64,000 nt of DNA. It comes from Hyphomicrobiaceae bacterium (GTDB taxonomy: Bacteria > Pseudomonadota > Alphaproteobacteria > Rhizobiales > Methyloligellaceae). The notes under the pieces were generated by a model. It was not told the origin of the DNA. It did not search any database and saw nothing but the letters and a program-made list of their open reading frames with translations. This document shows, piece by piece, positions 33,035 through 41,866 of the stretch; within the stretch, counting starts at the first letter, position 1, and every line of letters starts with the position of its first letter. A program made the position numbers and the translations under genes. Where the stretch lies: positions 310,001-374,000 of the forward strand of contig JACKJS010000002.1 in NCBI GenBank assembly GCA_020637815.1. The letters run 5' to 3'.

Positions 33035-33730
33035 CTATTTCAGCGAGATCGCGTCCCCCGCGATGGACACCGTCAGGGCGATCATCGTCACGTTGAAGAC
33101 GAAGGCAACGAGGCTGTGGGCCGTCACGGTCTGCCTGATCGTGCGCGAGTTGACGGGGACGTCGGATACGGCGGTCGAGGTGCCGATGGTGAAGGCGAAA
33201 TAGATGAAGTCCCAATAATTCGGCTCGCCGCCGCCCGGAAAGCGCATGCCGCCGCCTTGGCCGCGATGCTCCGCGTAGTACTCGTGCGCGTAATGCAGCG
33301 CGAACATCATGTGGATGAACAGCCAGGACAGCAGCGTCGTGAGAAACAGCAGCGCCAGGATACCCGGCTGGATGCTCACGCTCTCTGTGGCGGTGCGCAG
33401 CCAATAAACGATGGCGGCCAGGCTCGCCATGCCGGCCGTCACAGTGAGGATCGGGATAGCGATGCGGCCCTCGTCTTGAAGCGGCGATTCCCGGCGAACC
33501 CGGTCGTTGTCGGAACGGAGGATCATGATGAAGACGAGCGTGAGATAGAGCGCGACGCCAGCGTCCCAGGCAATGAGCAAGCGCGACGGCAGCCAATAGG
33601 TCGCGTTGGGCAGCGCGGCGAAGAGGACGATAAACACGACCATCGCAAACAGGAGCCGCCAGCGCGCCTGAAGAAAGCGCGAGAGGCGCGTGTTCCCAAA
33701 GCGATGCTGCGGCGCCGGCGTGGTGCTCAT
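33035..33730 (-). CDS. DUF1345 family membrane protein
   Basis: A 231-residue protein with five or six hydrophobic segments. The C-terminal part GEPNYWDFIYFAFTIGTSTA then VSDVPVNSRTIRQTVTAHSL and FVFNVTMIALTVSIAGD is diagnostic of DUF1345, a family with some likeness to two-pore potassium channel cores but without proven function. It stands alone between the methyltransferase and the prenyl synthase genes. Confidence 0.88.
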   Translation of the reverse strand: MSTTPAPQHRFGNTRLSRFLQARWRLLFAMVVFIVLFAALPNATYWLPSRLLIAWDAGVALYLTLVFIMILRSDNDRVRRESPLQDEGRIAIPILTVTAGMASLAAIVYWLRTATESVSIQPGILALLFLTTLLSWLFIHMMFALHYAHEYYAEHRGQGGGMRFPGGGEPNYWDFIYFAFTIGTSTAVSDVPVNSRTIRQTVTAHSLVAFVFNVTMIALTVSIAGDAISLK

Positions 33731-33761
33731 GACCGCATTCGATCCGGATTCGCCTGCCCTC

Positions 33762-34664
33762 TCAAGAGCGGCGCTCGGCGACGAAATGGGCTGCCTCGAT
33801 CAAAACGGCGGCATCGCTGCCAAATGGCGTCAACGCCGCCTCTGCCTCGGCGACCAGCCCGGCAAGATGGGCCTTTGCCTTGGTCACACCGAGAAGGCCA
33901 ACCAAAGTCGCCTTGCCACGTTCGGCATCCTTGGACACGGCCTTGCCCATGGCGGCCGCGTCACCGTGCGTATCGAGCAAATCGTCCGCGAGTTGGAAGG
34001 CCTGTCCGAACGCGTTGGCGTAGCGAACAAGCGCCTCCCGGCTTGCGGCATCGCCGCGTCCGAGTACGGCTCCCGCCTCGCAAGCGAAACGGAATAGTGC
34101 GCCCGTCTTCAGCATCTGCATGGCCGCGGTTTCTTCCGGCGAAAACCGCCGCCGCTCGGCAGCAAGGTCCAAGGCCTGCCCAAGCGCCATGCCTCGCCAG
34201 CCGCTGGCCTTGGCGAGGAGGTGAGTCAGTTCGGCGCGAACGGCGGGGTCGTCGTGGCAATGCGGGGCGCTGACGATCTCGAAGGCGACGGTGAGGAGCG
34301 AATCACCGGCCAGGATGGCGGTGGCTTCGTCGAAGGCGATATGCACCGTGGGGCGTCCCCGGCGGAGCGCATCGTCGTCCATGGCCGGAAGATCGTCGTG
34401 GACAAGCGAGTAGCAGTGAACGCATTCGAGCGCGCAAGCCGCGTCGAGCGACGCCGCCTCGGGCACGCCGAACAGGCCAGCGGCCTTGATAAGGAGGAAG
34501 GGGCGCAAGCGTTTTCCGCCGCCGAGCGCCGCATAGCGCATGGCCTCGGCGAGCGGCGCGCCAGCGTCGCCGCCTTGCGGCGTGGCGGCGTTTTGGTCCA
34601 GGAGAGCGGCGAGCCGCTGCTCGACCAGATCGGCCACGCGGTCTATCTCGGTCAGGAATGTCAT
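33762..34664 (-). CDS. ispA: Polyprenyl synthetase (farnesyl/geranylgeranyl diphosphate synthase)
   Basis: A 300-residue short-chain trans-prenyltransferase that condenses IPP with allylic diphosphates. First Asp-rich motif DDLPAMDDDALRRGRPTVH near 89-107, second Asp-rich motif QAFQLADDLLDTHGD near 220, and GGGKRLRP near 48. The insertion DDxx(xx)D of the first motif is the bacterial FPP synthase type. Product length (C15 or C20) cannot be set from this. It is divergent from mtgA and has no MEP-pathway partner adjacent (no dxs in the window). Confidence 0.93.
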   Translation of the reverse strand: MTFLTEIDRVADLVEQRLAALLDQNAATPQGGDAGAPLAEAMRYAALGGGKRLRPFLLIKAAGLFGVPEAASLDAACALECVHCYSLVHDDLPAMDDDALRRGRPTVHIAFDEATAILAGDSLLTVAFEIVSAPHCHDDPAVRAELTHLLAKASGWRGMALGQALDLAAERRRFSPEETAAMQMLKTGALFRFACEAGAVLGRGDAASREALVRYANAFGQAFQLADDLLDTHGDAAAMGKAVSKDAERGKATLVGLLGVTKAKAHLAGLVAEAEAALTPFGSDAAVLIEAAHFVAERRS

Positions 34665-34742
34665 CTCGGGGCGAAGGGATAGCCGAGGCTTTCTGTCGCC
34701 GCAAATTGATCGCGCGGCGCGCTGAGGCTAGAACGCCCATCC

Positions 34743-35549
34743 ATGGAGCACAAAGCGGCGGAAAATCGTCAAGGGGCGCAGCACGGCGCCGCGCAAGGGA
34801 AGGCCGGGGCATCCCCGGCCGCAAAGGCTGGTCGCGGTCCGCGAAAGGGGCGGCGGCGCAAGTCCTGGCGAGCGCGGCATCCTTGGCTCTGGCGTTTGAC
34901 CTTGGCGCTGGCCGCCGTGATCACGGTCGTTCTCGGCAGCCTCGTTCTATTTCGCTTCGTCAATCCCCCGATCACGTCGGTCATGATCATGGAAAAGGTG
35001 AGCGGCGAGACACTCAAGCGGCGCTGGGTGCCTTTCGAGAAGATGTCTCCCCATTTGCGTCTCGCGGTGATCGCCAGCGAGGACGGCAATTTCTGCAACC
35101 ACCAGGGCGTCGATTGGGGCGCCGTCCGGGAGGTGATCGAGTCGGCAAAGAATCTGGAGCCCGCGCGGGGAGCGAGCACCATCCCAATGCAGGTCGGCAA
35201 GAACCTCTATCTATGGGAATTCCGCTCCTACCTGCGCAAGGCGCTGGAGGTGCCGCTCGCCTATGCCATCGTCTCGCTCTGGCCCAAGAAGCGGGTCTTG
35301 GAGGTTTATCTCAATATCGCGCAGTTCGGTCCGGGATTGTTCGGCGTCGAGGCCGCAAGCCAGCACTACTTCCGGAAGCCTGCCTCGGCTTTAACGCAGC
35401 GCGAGGCCGTCTTGCTCGTTACGACGCTGCCGAAGCCCCTCGTCCGGAACCCCGCGCGGCCAAGCCGGACCCATAAGCTGGTGGCCAACGCGGTCCAGCG
35501 CCGGCTGCCCTATATCGCCAAGCGGGCAGACTGCATCTTGAATCCGTGA
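34743..35549 (+). CDS. mtgA: Monofunctional peptidoglycan glycosyltransferase MtgA
   Basis: A 268-residue GT51 enzyme that polymerises lipid II into glycan strands. A basic, Ala-rich N-terminus of about 45 residues precedes one membrane anchor (LTLALAAVITVVLGSLVLF). Catalytic motif 1 ASEDGNFCNHQGVDW holds the essential Glu near 118; motif 2 ARGASTIPMQVGKNLYLW; motif 3 LWPKKRVLEVYLNIAQFG. There is no transpeptidase domain, so it is monofunctional. Length is typical with a longer basic tail. Confidence 0.95.
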   Translation: MEHKAAENRQGAQHGAAQGKAGASPAAKAGRGPRKGRRRKSWRARHPWLWRLTLALAAVITVVLGSLVLFRFVNPPITSVMIMEKVSGETLKRRWVPFEKMSPHLRLAVIASEDGNFCNHQGVDWGAVREVIESAKNLEPARGASTIPMQVGKNLYLWEFRSYLRKALEVPLAYAIVSLWPKKRVLEVYLNIAQFGPGLFGVEAASQHYFRKPASALTQREAVLLVTTLPKPLVRNPARPSRTHKLVANAVQRRLPYIAKRADCILNP

Positions 35550-35651
35550 AAAAGGTGCGGTATCCGCCCTGGTCAGAGGCAAAGATTGCCACTATAAGAA
35601 CGCCAAACGAGGTCCCCAGCAATGCGTGGGGCCGCCTAGAGGTTCAAGAAA

Positions 35652-35837
35652 ATGGCTGTTCCAAAGAGAAAAGTGTCTCGCATGAAGCGGGGCAACCGGC
35701 GGAGCCACGACGCTGTTGCTGCACCGGCCTATGTCGAGGATAAGGATTCCGGCGAGCTGCGCCGGCCGCATCACATCGACCTAAAGTCGGGCCGCTACCG
35801 TGGCCGCCAGGTGATCACGATCGAAGACGAGGCCTAA
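35652..35837 (+). CDS. rpmF: 50S ribosomal protein L32
   Basis: A 61-residue ribosomal protein beginning MAVPKRKVSRMKRGNRRSHD, the usual L32 start, and ending YRGRQVITIEDEA. It lacks the CxxC zinc knuckle, as in other alphaproteobacteria. A hairpin AAAGGCT/AGCCTTT overlaps its stop (35836-35852), and a strong terminator follows. In this group rpmF commonly follows mtgA, as here. Confidence 0.97.
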   Translation: MAVPKRKVSRMKRGNRRSHDAVAAPAYVEDKDSGELRRPHHIDLKSGRYRGRQVITIEDEA

Positions 35838-35872
35838 AGGCTTAGAGCCTTTGGTCTATCAGGGTTTTCATG

Positions 35873-35903
35873 GCTCCGGCGTCCGCACGCCGGAGCGTTT
35901 TTG
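35873..35903 (+). terminator. Rho-independent terminator of rpmF
   Basis: GCTCCGGCGT (35873-35882) and ACGCCGGAGC (35887-35896) form a 10-bp perfect stem with a CCGC loop, followed by GTTTTTG. This ends the rpmF transcript 35 bases after its stop. No other feature was found in the rest of 35904-36119. Confidence 0.93.
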
Positions 35904-36119
35904 CGTATTCGATCGGTATTCTCCGTTGTTACGGCCTGGTAGGGTCCTGCTAACCAAGGCGGGAGAAAACCGGCCGCGAGGCCTTCCGGACCTCCTATTC
36001 CGTCCCTGAAGAGACCGTTCTGCGACGCCGGATTTTCGGCTTTTTAAGCCTTGCGGGCTAACCTTCCTGAAAAGCAAGAAGCGCGCGAGCGCCGGCGTAT
36101 TGCGTTCCAGGGAAGGCCA

Positions 36120-37856
36120 ATGACGAAGTCCAAAAATCCAGACACATCCGGTGCGGCCGGCAGTCCCGCGAGCGAGCATCCGGCGATCGGGTTCGACGAC
36201 GTGCTCGACAGCATCAGGGCCACGGCCTATCGCTGGGATTTCGCCACGGACCGGATCGATTGGGCGAAGAACGCGGGCGCCGTGCTCGGCGGGATCGATA
36301 TCGCCACGCTGCGCCGTGGCCGCGCCTTCGCGCTCCATATCGATCCTGAGCATGCTGCCGCGCGGTATGACGGCGTGACCGGCGGTGCCCAAGCCGCGGC
36401 CGACGCCGCGCTCCCTTATGCGCTGCGCTACCGGTTTCTGCCCAAAGGGCGGCGTGGACGGGAGGCCGTCTGGGTTGAGGATCACGGCGTTTGCTTCACC
36501 GATGCTGCCGGCCGGCCGGTTCGCGCGCAAGGAACGATCCGGGTGATCGGCGATCGCCGGCGGTCCATCCGCGAGTCCGGTTTGTGCGCACCCGGCGATC
36601 AATCCGGGATGATGAACCGCACCGAGCTGACCGAGGATCTGGCGCGCCTCCTGTCCAACCGGGGCGGCAGGGATACCAAGGGGGCCTTTCTGCTGGCCGT
36701 CATCAACGACCTGACGCGCATCAATGAGACTTATGGCTACGACATCGGCGACGAGGTGATCTCGATTGCCGGCCAGCGCCTCGCCGCGGCCGTCCGGGGG
36801 CGCGATGCCCTGGGCCGGTTCTCGTCGAACAAATTTGGGGTTGTCCTGCACAATTGCGACGGCGCCTATATTGAATCCGTGGCGCGGCGGATGATCGCTT
36901 GCGTCGAGGACGATGTCGTCACGTCGAGCGCTGGTTCCGTCGTGGTAACGCTGAGCGTCGGCGCGGTGCAATTGCCCGACCACGCGGGGACGGCGCATAC
37001 CGCGATTGGCCGTGCGCTGAAAGCGGTGGACAAGGCCAGGACGAGTGCTGGAGATCACTTTTGCTGCTACGACCCATCCGCGCGGGAAGAAGCCGAACGG
37101 CGGCGGAACATCGCCATTGCGGACGAGATCATCCGCGCACTCAACGATCGCCGCATGATGATCGCGCTCCAGCCCATCGTGGCATCGCGGAATCACGATC
37201 CCGAATATTTTGAGTGCCTCTTGCGCCTGCGGCTGCCGGATGGGTCGGTAATGGATGCGAATGAGTTCGTGCCTGTCGCCGAGGAGTTCGGGTTGTCGAA
37301 ACTCATCGACCATCGCGCCCTGGAGCTCGCCGTCGATCTGCTGCGGACCTCGCCGGACTGGAAGCTGGCACTCAACGTTTCGGCTTTGTCCACGACGGAT
37401 CGGCATTGGACCGACGCGCTGGAAGCCCTGACCGGCAAGGATCGCACGCTGACGGAACGGCTGACCGTGGAAGTCGGCGAGGCGGCGGCGATTGCCGACA
37501 TGGAGTCGACGGCCGCGTTCGTCATGGACGTTAGGGACGCAGGCTGCAAGGTCGCGCTCGACGATTTCGGCGCGGGCTATGCCTCCTTCCGCTCGCTACG
37601 CAATCTTGGCGTCGACATCGTCAAGATCGATGGGACCCTGATCGAGAGTCTCGGTGCCGACGAACGGGACGAGATGTTCGTGCAGGCGCTTGTCGAGTTG
37701 GCACACAGTTTCGGGCTCGCCACCGTCGGCGAGTGGGTCGGCGACGAACGGTCGGTCGATCTTTTGGAGAAGGCTGGGGTGTCGTTCCTACAGGGCAACT
37801 TTTTCGGCGCGCCGGAACTGTACGAGGATAAGGCGGCGGCGAAGAAGGCCGGCTAG
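36120..37856 (+). CDS. Degenerate-GGDEF/EAL domain protein (probable c-di-GMP phosphodiesterase)
   Basis: A 578-residue soluble protein: a PAS-like N-terminal part (about 25-150), a GGDEF fold (about 160-315) and an EAL domain (about 330-570). In the GGDEF domain the catalytic site reads RFSSNKFGVVL, so it cannot be a normal cyclase. The EAL domain keeps its metal and base residues: ECLLRLR, LNVSA, TVEVGE, DDFGAGYASF, VKIDGTL and GEWVGDE, with ECL instead of EAL. It probably hydrolyses c-di-GMP. Start ATG 36120 has GGGAAGG upstream. The stop shares CTAG with convergent chaC. Confidence 0.9.
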   Translation: MTKSKNPDTSGAAGSPASEHPAIGFDDVLDSIRATAYRWDFATDRIDWAKNAGAVLGGIDIATLRRGRAFALHIDPEHAAARYDGVTGGAQAAADAALPYALRYRFLPKGRRGREAVWVEDHGVCFTDAAGRPVRAQGTIRVIGDRRRSIRESGLCAPGDQSGMMNRTELTEDLARLLSNRGGRDTKGAFLLAVINDLTRINETYGYDIGDEVISIAGQRLAAAVRGRDALGRFSSNKFGVVLHNCDGAYIESVARRMIACVEDDVVTSSAGSVVVTLSVGAVQLPDHAGTAHTAIGRALKAVDKARTSAGDHFCCYDPSAREEAERRRNIAIADEIIRALNDRRMMIALQPIVASRNHDPEYFECLLRLRLPDGSVMDANEFVPVAEEFGLSKLIDHRALELAVDLLRTSPDWKLALNVSALSTTDRHWTDALEALTGKDRTLTERLTVEVGEAAAIADMESTAAFVMDVRDAGCKVALDDFGAGYASFRSLRNLGVDIVKIDGTLIESLGADERDEMFVQALVELAHSFGLATVGEWVGDERSVDLLEKAGVSFLQGNFFGAPELYEDKAAAKKAG

Positions 37857-38419
37857 TCCGCGCTCGCGTCGCCGGCTTCGCGCCGGAGCCGTTCGGCAAG
37901 GACGTGCAGTACCGGGTCGTACACGCCCAACTCTTCCAGGTGCGCCACCGTATTCAACACGTATTCTATATTGGCGCCTGCCTGCCCACAGCAGGTGCGA
38001 ACGATGCGGAATTGGGAGTCGAGGTCGAGCGTCCCCGCATATTGTTTGTGGGTCGGGTCGGCCAGATAGGTCAGCGCCGTCACGGTGCGTTCCGGCTCGC
38101 CCCTCAACTCGATACTGCGATAGGCCTCCACGTAGACATCGGTCACCTGCTCGCGTTCGCGCAGATAGGCGATCGTATCGTTCTCCGCGCCCGCCGGAAC
38201 ACGGAAGGCAACGCCGTGGCAGTCCCCGCCATGATCGAGACCGAGGACGAGGCCTGGATTTTCGGAAGTGCCGCGATGCAGGATCGAGTAGACGCACAGC
38301 GCGCGGTGATGGCCGTGGAGTTTTGCGGGGACCCGTGTTTCGAACGGGAAACCGGGCCGCCACATCAACGACCCGTAGCCGAAGACCCAGAGCGCCTGTT
38401 TGTCGTCGTCAGTCCTCAT
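37853..38419 (-). CDS. chaC: Gamma-glutamylcyclotransferase (ChaC family)
   Basis: A 188-residue ChaC-like enzyme that cleaves glutathione to 5-oxoproline and Cys-Gly. The substrate-binding loop is VFGYGSLMWRPGF at 12-24, followed by ETRVPAKLHGHHRALCVYS and a catalytic-glutamate region LREREQVTDVYVEAY. C-terminal GANIEYVLNTVAHLEELG matches the family. ATG 38419 is chosen, overlapping tyrA by 11 bp on the same strand; a longer start at 38467 is possible. It follows hisC-tyrA and probably shares their transcript. Confidence 0.92.
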   Translation of the reverse strand: MRTDDDKQALWVFGYGSLMWRPGFPFETRVPAKLHGHHRALCVYSILHRGTSENPGLVLGLDHGGDCHGVAFRVPAGAENDTIAYLREREQVTDVYVEAYRSIELRGEPERTVTALTYLADPTHKQYAGTLDLDSQFRIVRTCCGQAGANIEYVLNTVAHLEELGVYDPVLHVLAERLRREAGDASAD

Positions 38420-39335
38420 GCCCATGCGGCCGGCCGAAATCAGCATCTGGTGTGTCCTGGCCGGCATCGATGATACCGCGCCGGATCGCGCGTGTCCGCG
38501 TGAAGTGATCCTGCAACGACTGTCCGTCGTCCCAGCGGATCATGCGTTGTAGCGCGGCCAGGTCTTCCGAGAAGCGGCCAAGGACCTCCAGGACCGCATC
38601 CTTGTTGTTGAGGAACACGTCTCGCCACATGACCGGATCGGACGCGGCGATGCGCGTGAAGTCGCGAAAGCCACCGGCCGAAAACTTGATGACTTCGGAC
38701 TGGGTGACGTCTTCGAGATCGGCGGCGGTGCCGACGATGTTGTAGGCGATGAGATGCGGGATATGACTGGTGATGGCGAGCACAATGTCGTGGTGCTCGG
38801 GCGTCATCGTTTCCACGGTCGAGCCCAGCGCCGTCCATAGCGCCGTGACTTTCCCGACGGCCGCCTCGGTCGAGCGCCCGCACGGCGTCAGAACGCACCA
38901 GCGCCCTTCGAACAGTTCGGCAAAGCCGGCCTCGGGACCGGAATGTTCCGTTCCCGCCACGGGGTGCCCAGGGACGAAGACGGCCGAGGCGGGGAGTTCG
39001 TCGCCGACACTGCGGATCACCGCGGCCTTGACCGAGCCGACATCCGTCACGATCGCGCCGTCGGCGAGGTAGGGAGCGATGCTCTTGGCGGCGGACGCCA
39101 TCGCGCCGACCGGCACTGCGAGCACGACAAGCTCCGCATTTTTCACGGCATCTTCCGGCGTGTCGGCGATGAGGTCGCAGAACCCGAGCGCGCGGGCACG
39201 CGCCCGGACATCGCCCGATCCGTCGAACCCGGCAACGGACGCGGCGAGCCCGCGTTCCTCGATGCCGCGCGCAATCGAGGAGCCGATCAGTCCCAAACCG
39301 ACGACGGCGACCTTATCGAACAAGGGTTCGCTCAT
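38409..39335 (-). CDS. tyrA: Prephenate/arogenate dehydrogenase family protein
   Basis: A 308-residue NAD(P)-dependent dehydrogenase of tyrosine synthesis. Rossmann motif VGLGLIGSSIARGI at 12-25, VPVGAM, 'GHPVAGTEHSGPEAGFAELF' with the catalytic His near 125, and ITSHIPHLIAYNI near 195. It has neither chorismate mutase nor ACT domain, so it is the monofunctional form; whether prephenate or arogenate is preferred is not clear. It overlaps hisC by 4 bp (ATGA), the usual hisC-tyrA order of this group. Confidence 0.93.
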   Translation of the reverse strand: MSEPLFDKVAVVGLGLIGSSIARGIEERGLAASVAGFDGSGDVRARARALGFCDLIADTPEDAVKNAELVVLAVPVGAMASAAKSIAPYLADGAIVTDVGSVKAAVIRSVGDELPASAVFVPGHPVAGTEHSGPEAGFAELFEGRWCVLTPCGRSTEAAVGKVTALWTALGSTVETMTPEHHDIVLAITSHIPHLIAYNIVGTAADLEDVTQSEVIKFSAGGFRDFTRIAASDPVMWRDVFLNNKDAVLEVLGRFSEDLAALQRMIRWDDGQSLQDHFTRTRAIRRGIIDAGQDTPDADFGRPHGHED

Positions 39336-40465
39336 GCGGCGTCCATGAACGCGGTCAGCGCTTCGATCGTGGCCTGATTTTCCACGTCCGTGCCGATGGT
39401 CATCCGAAGCGCGTTCGGAAAGCCGTATTCGGTCACGCGCCGCAAGATGATGCGGCGTTCGTGCAGGTAGGCATCCGCCTCCTGTGCCGTGCGCCCGGGC
39501 ATTTCCGGGAAATGGACGAGCAGGAAGTTCCCCACGCTCGGCGTGATCTCAAGACCGATGCGCGCAAGCCGCTCGGCCACGGCGCCGAGAAACGCTTCGT
39601 TGTGGGCGATAGCCTCTTCCACGTGCGGCCGATCCTTCAGCGCCGCGACACCGGCGGCAATCGACGGCCCCGTCACGTTGAAGGGACCGCGAATCCGGTT
39701 CAGCGTATCGGCGACGGCCGAGGAGCAGTACGCCCAGCCGATCCGTAACGATGCAAGGCCATAGATCTTGGAGAAGGTCCTCGTCATCACCACGTTGTCA
39801 TGGGCGTCGACGAGCGCGATCCCTGACTCGTAGTCGCGCGTCCGGACATATTCGGCGTAGGCGGCGTCAAGCACCAGCAGCACGTCGTCCGGAAGACCCG
39901 CATGCAGACGATTGATCTCCGCGGCGGGGAGATAGGTGCCGGTCGGATTGTTGGGGTTGGCCAGGAACACCATACGTGTCGCCGGCGTGACCCGCTCCAG
40001 GATCGCGTCCACATCGGCCGTGAGGTTCGTCTCCGGCGCAACGACGGGCGTTGCCCCGCGCGCGAGGATGGCGATCTTGTAGACGAGGAATCCGTGGGCG
40101 GTGTAGATGGCTTCGTCGCCCGGCCCGAGATAGGCCGCCGCGAGCAAATTGAGGAGTTCGTCGGAGCCCGCGCCGCAAACGATGCGGTCTGCGTCGATGC
40201 CGTGCAAGGCCGCCAGCGCCTCCCGCAAGGGGCGCGCGGAGCCGTCCGGGTAGCGGGACAGGCGCGTGGCTTCCGCCCGGTAGGCCTCGATCGCGGCAGG
40301 GCTCGGTCCGAGTGGCGTCTCGTTGGACGAGAGCTTTACGACCGGCGCGGAGCCGGGCAGCGCGCTCGTGCCGGGCACGTAGGGCGCGATGTCGAGGATC
40401 CCCGGACGGGGTATCAGTCCGCTCTTCGCGGCTATCGAGCCGGCAGCCATCGGTTTGGCAGCCAT
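39332..40465 (-). CDS. hisC: Histidinol-phosphate aminotransferase (HisC; may also act on aromatics)
   Basis: A 377-residue class II PLP aminotransferase. NETPLGPSPAAIEAY near 45, NPNNPTG near 185, DAAYAEY near 215 and the PLP-lysine block TRTFSKIYGLASLRIGW near 242. Position before tyrA suggests it may transaminate prephenate or imidazole-acetol phosphate, or both. ATG 40465 has AAGGAG 8 bases upstream. The 207-bp gap to divergent metX holds both promoters; no riboswitch was recognised there. Confidence 0.92.
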   Translation of the reverse strand: MAAKPMAAGSIAAKSGLIPRPGILDIAPYVPGTSALPGSAPVVKLSSNETPLGPSPAAIEAYRAEATRLSRYPDGSARPLREALAALHGIDADRIVCGAGSDELLNLLAAAYLGPGDEAIYTAHGFLVYKIAILARGATPVVAPETNLTADVDAILERVTPATRMVFLANPNNPTGTYLPAAEINRLHAGLPDDVLLVLDAAYAEYVRTRDYESGIALVDAHDNVVMTRTFSKIYGLASLRIGWAYCSSAVADTLNRIRGPFNVTGPSIAAGVAALKDRPHVEEAIAHNEAFLGAVAERLARIGLEITPSVGNFLLVHFPEMPGRTAQEADAYLHERRIILRRVTEYGFPNALRMTIGTDVENQATIEALTAFMDAA

Positions 40466-40672
40466 GAGTCTGCTCCTTATTGGGGCCTCAATACCTTGCG
40501 AAGGGCTTCTCATACGGCGATTTCTTAAGCCAACGCAAAGAAAAGATTGACTCTAATGGGTAAGGCCATAGCTAACCCCCCATTGTATAGTTGTGAGGCA
40601 CATTTCCAGGATGCGCGCGACATCGTCTTCGCGTGCAACCCGATGGAGCGCCTCGGTTAGGCCATTGCGACG

Positions 40673-41866
40673 ATGAACGAAAACCCGGGAGCGGAGAGCT
40701 TCGCCGAACTCAAGCGGCGGGAGCAAATCACCAATCCCCAAAGCGAAGTGGTGCATTTCCCGGCGAGCAAGGGCCTCCCGCTCGACAGCGGAGCCGTGCT
40801 CGCGCCGTTTTCCGTCGCCTATCAGACCTATGGAACGCTGAACGAGGACAAATCCAACCTCATTCTCGTGTGCCATGCGCTCACGGGCGATCAGCATGCG
40901 GCCAACCCGCACCCGGTCACCGGCAAGCCCGGCTGGTGGGAGACCATGATCGGGCCCGGCAAGCCGATCGACACCGACCGCTATTTCGTTCTGTGCCCCA
41001 ATGTCATCGGCGGTTGCATGGGCTCGACCGGGCCGAGTTCGTTGAACCCCGCGACGGGGCGCCCGTACGGTCCCGATTTTCCGGTGATCACCTTGCGCGA
41101 CATGGTTCGAGCCCAGGCGCGCCTGCTCGATCACCTCGGCATCGATCAGGTCTTGAGTGTTATCGGCGGCTCCATGGGCGGCATGCAGGTGCTTGAATGG
41201 GCGGCGACCTACAAGGAACGCGTCTTCTCGGCGATTCCGATCGCTTGCGCCGCGCGCCATTCGTCCCAGAACATCGCCTTTCATGAAGTGGGCCGTCAGG
41301 CGGTGATGGCCGATCCCGATTGGTGCGACGGACAGTATCTCGAAGAAGGCCGGAGCCCGCGCAAAGGGCTCGCCGTCGCGCGCATGGCCGCGCACATCAC
41401 CTATCTGTCCGATCGCGCGCTGCACATGAAGTTCGGCCGCAATCTGCAGGACCGCGACGAGGTGACGTTCGGCTTCGACGCGGACTTCCAGGTCGAGAGC
41501 TACCTGCGGCATCAGGGCATGAGTTTCGTCGATCGCTTCGATGCGAACTCCTATCTCTACATCACCCGCGCCATGGATTATTTCGACATCGCCGCCGACC
41601 ATGGAGGCGTTCTCGCCAACGCCTATGCGGGGACGAAGACGCGCTTCTGTCTGATTTCGTTCACCTCCGATTGGCTGTTCCCGACCGAGGAGAGCCGCGA
41701 GGTCGTGCATGCGCTGAACGCCGTCGCCGCCAATGTGAGCTTCGTCGAGATCGATTCCGATAAGGGCCACGACGCGTTCTTGCTGCATGAACCGGAATTG
41801 TTCGACACGATCCGCGGCTTCCTGACCTCGGCGGCGCGTCAGCGCGGCCTCGGCGAGGGAGGGTGA
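40673..41866 (+). CDS. metX: Homoserine O-acetyltransferase MetX
   Basis: A 397-residue alpha/beta-hydrolase enzyme that acetylates (or succinylates) homoserine for methionine synthesis. Nucleophile motif VIGGSMGGMQVLEW with Ser167; 'CPNVIGGCMGSTGPSSLNPA' near 108-127; the catalytic Asp in FTSDWLFPTEES and His in DKGHDAFLLHEP. Residues that decide acetyl or succinyl specificity were not assessed. It overlaps metW by 4 bp (GTGA), the well-known metXW unit. Confidence 0.95.
   Translation: MNENPGAESFAELKRREQITNPQSEVVHFPASKGLPLDSGAVLAPFSVAYQTYGTLNEDKSNLILVCHALTGDQHAANPHPVTGKPGWWETMIGPGKPIDTDRYFVLCPNVIGGCMGSTGPSSLNPATGRPYGPDFPVITLRDMVRAQARLLDHLGIDQVLSVIGGSMGGMQVLEWAATYKERVFSAIPIACAARHSSQNIAFHEVGRQAVMADPDWCDGQYLEEGRSPRKGLAVARMAAHITYLSDRALHMKFGRNLQDRDEVTFGFDADFQVESYLRHQGMSFVDRFDANSYLYITRAMDYFDIAADHGGVLANAYAGTKTRFCLISFTSDWLFPTEESREVVHALNAVAANVSFVEIDSDKGHDAFLLHEPELFDTIRGFLTSAARQRGLGEGG

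Noticed and set aside
35868..37406. A 512-codon minus-strand open frame across the GGDEF-EAL gene
   Set aside because: It is the antisense shadow of a high-GC gene, His/Arg/Gly-rich with no domain, while the plus strand encodes clear EAL motifs.
40466..40672. SAM-II or SAM/SAH riboswitch before metX
   Set aside because: Such riboswitches are common before metX in this group, but the conserved core bases were not found in this gap; only scattered GCTAA-like strings are present.
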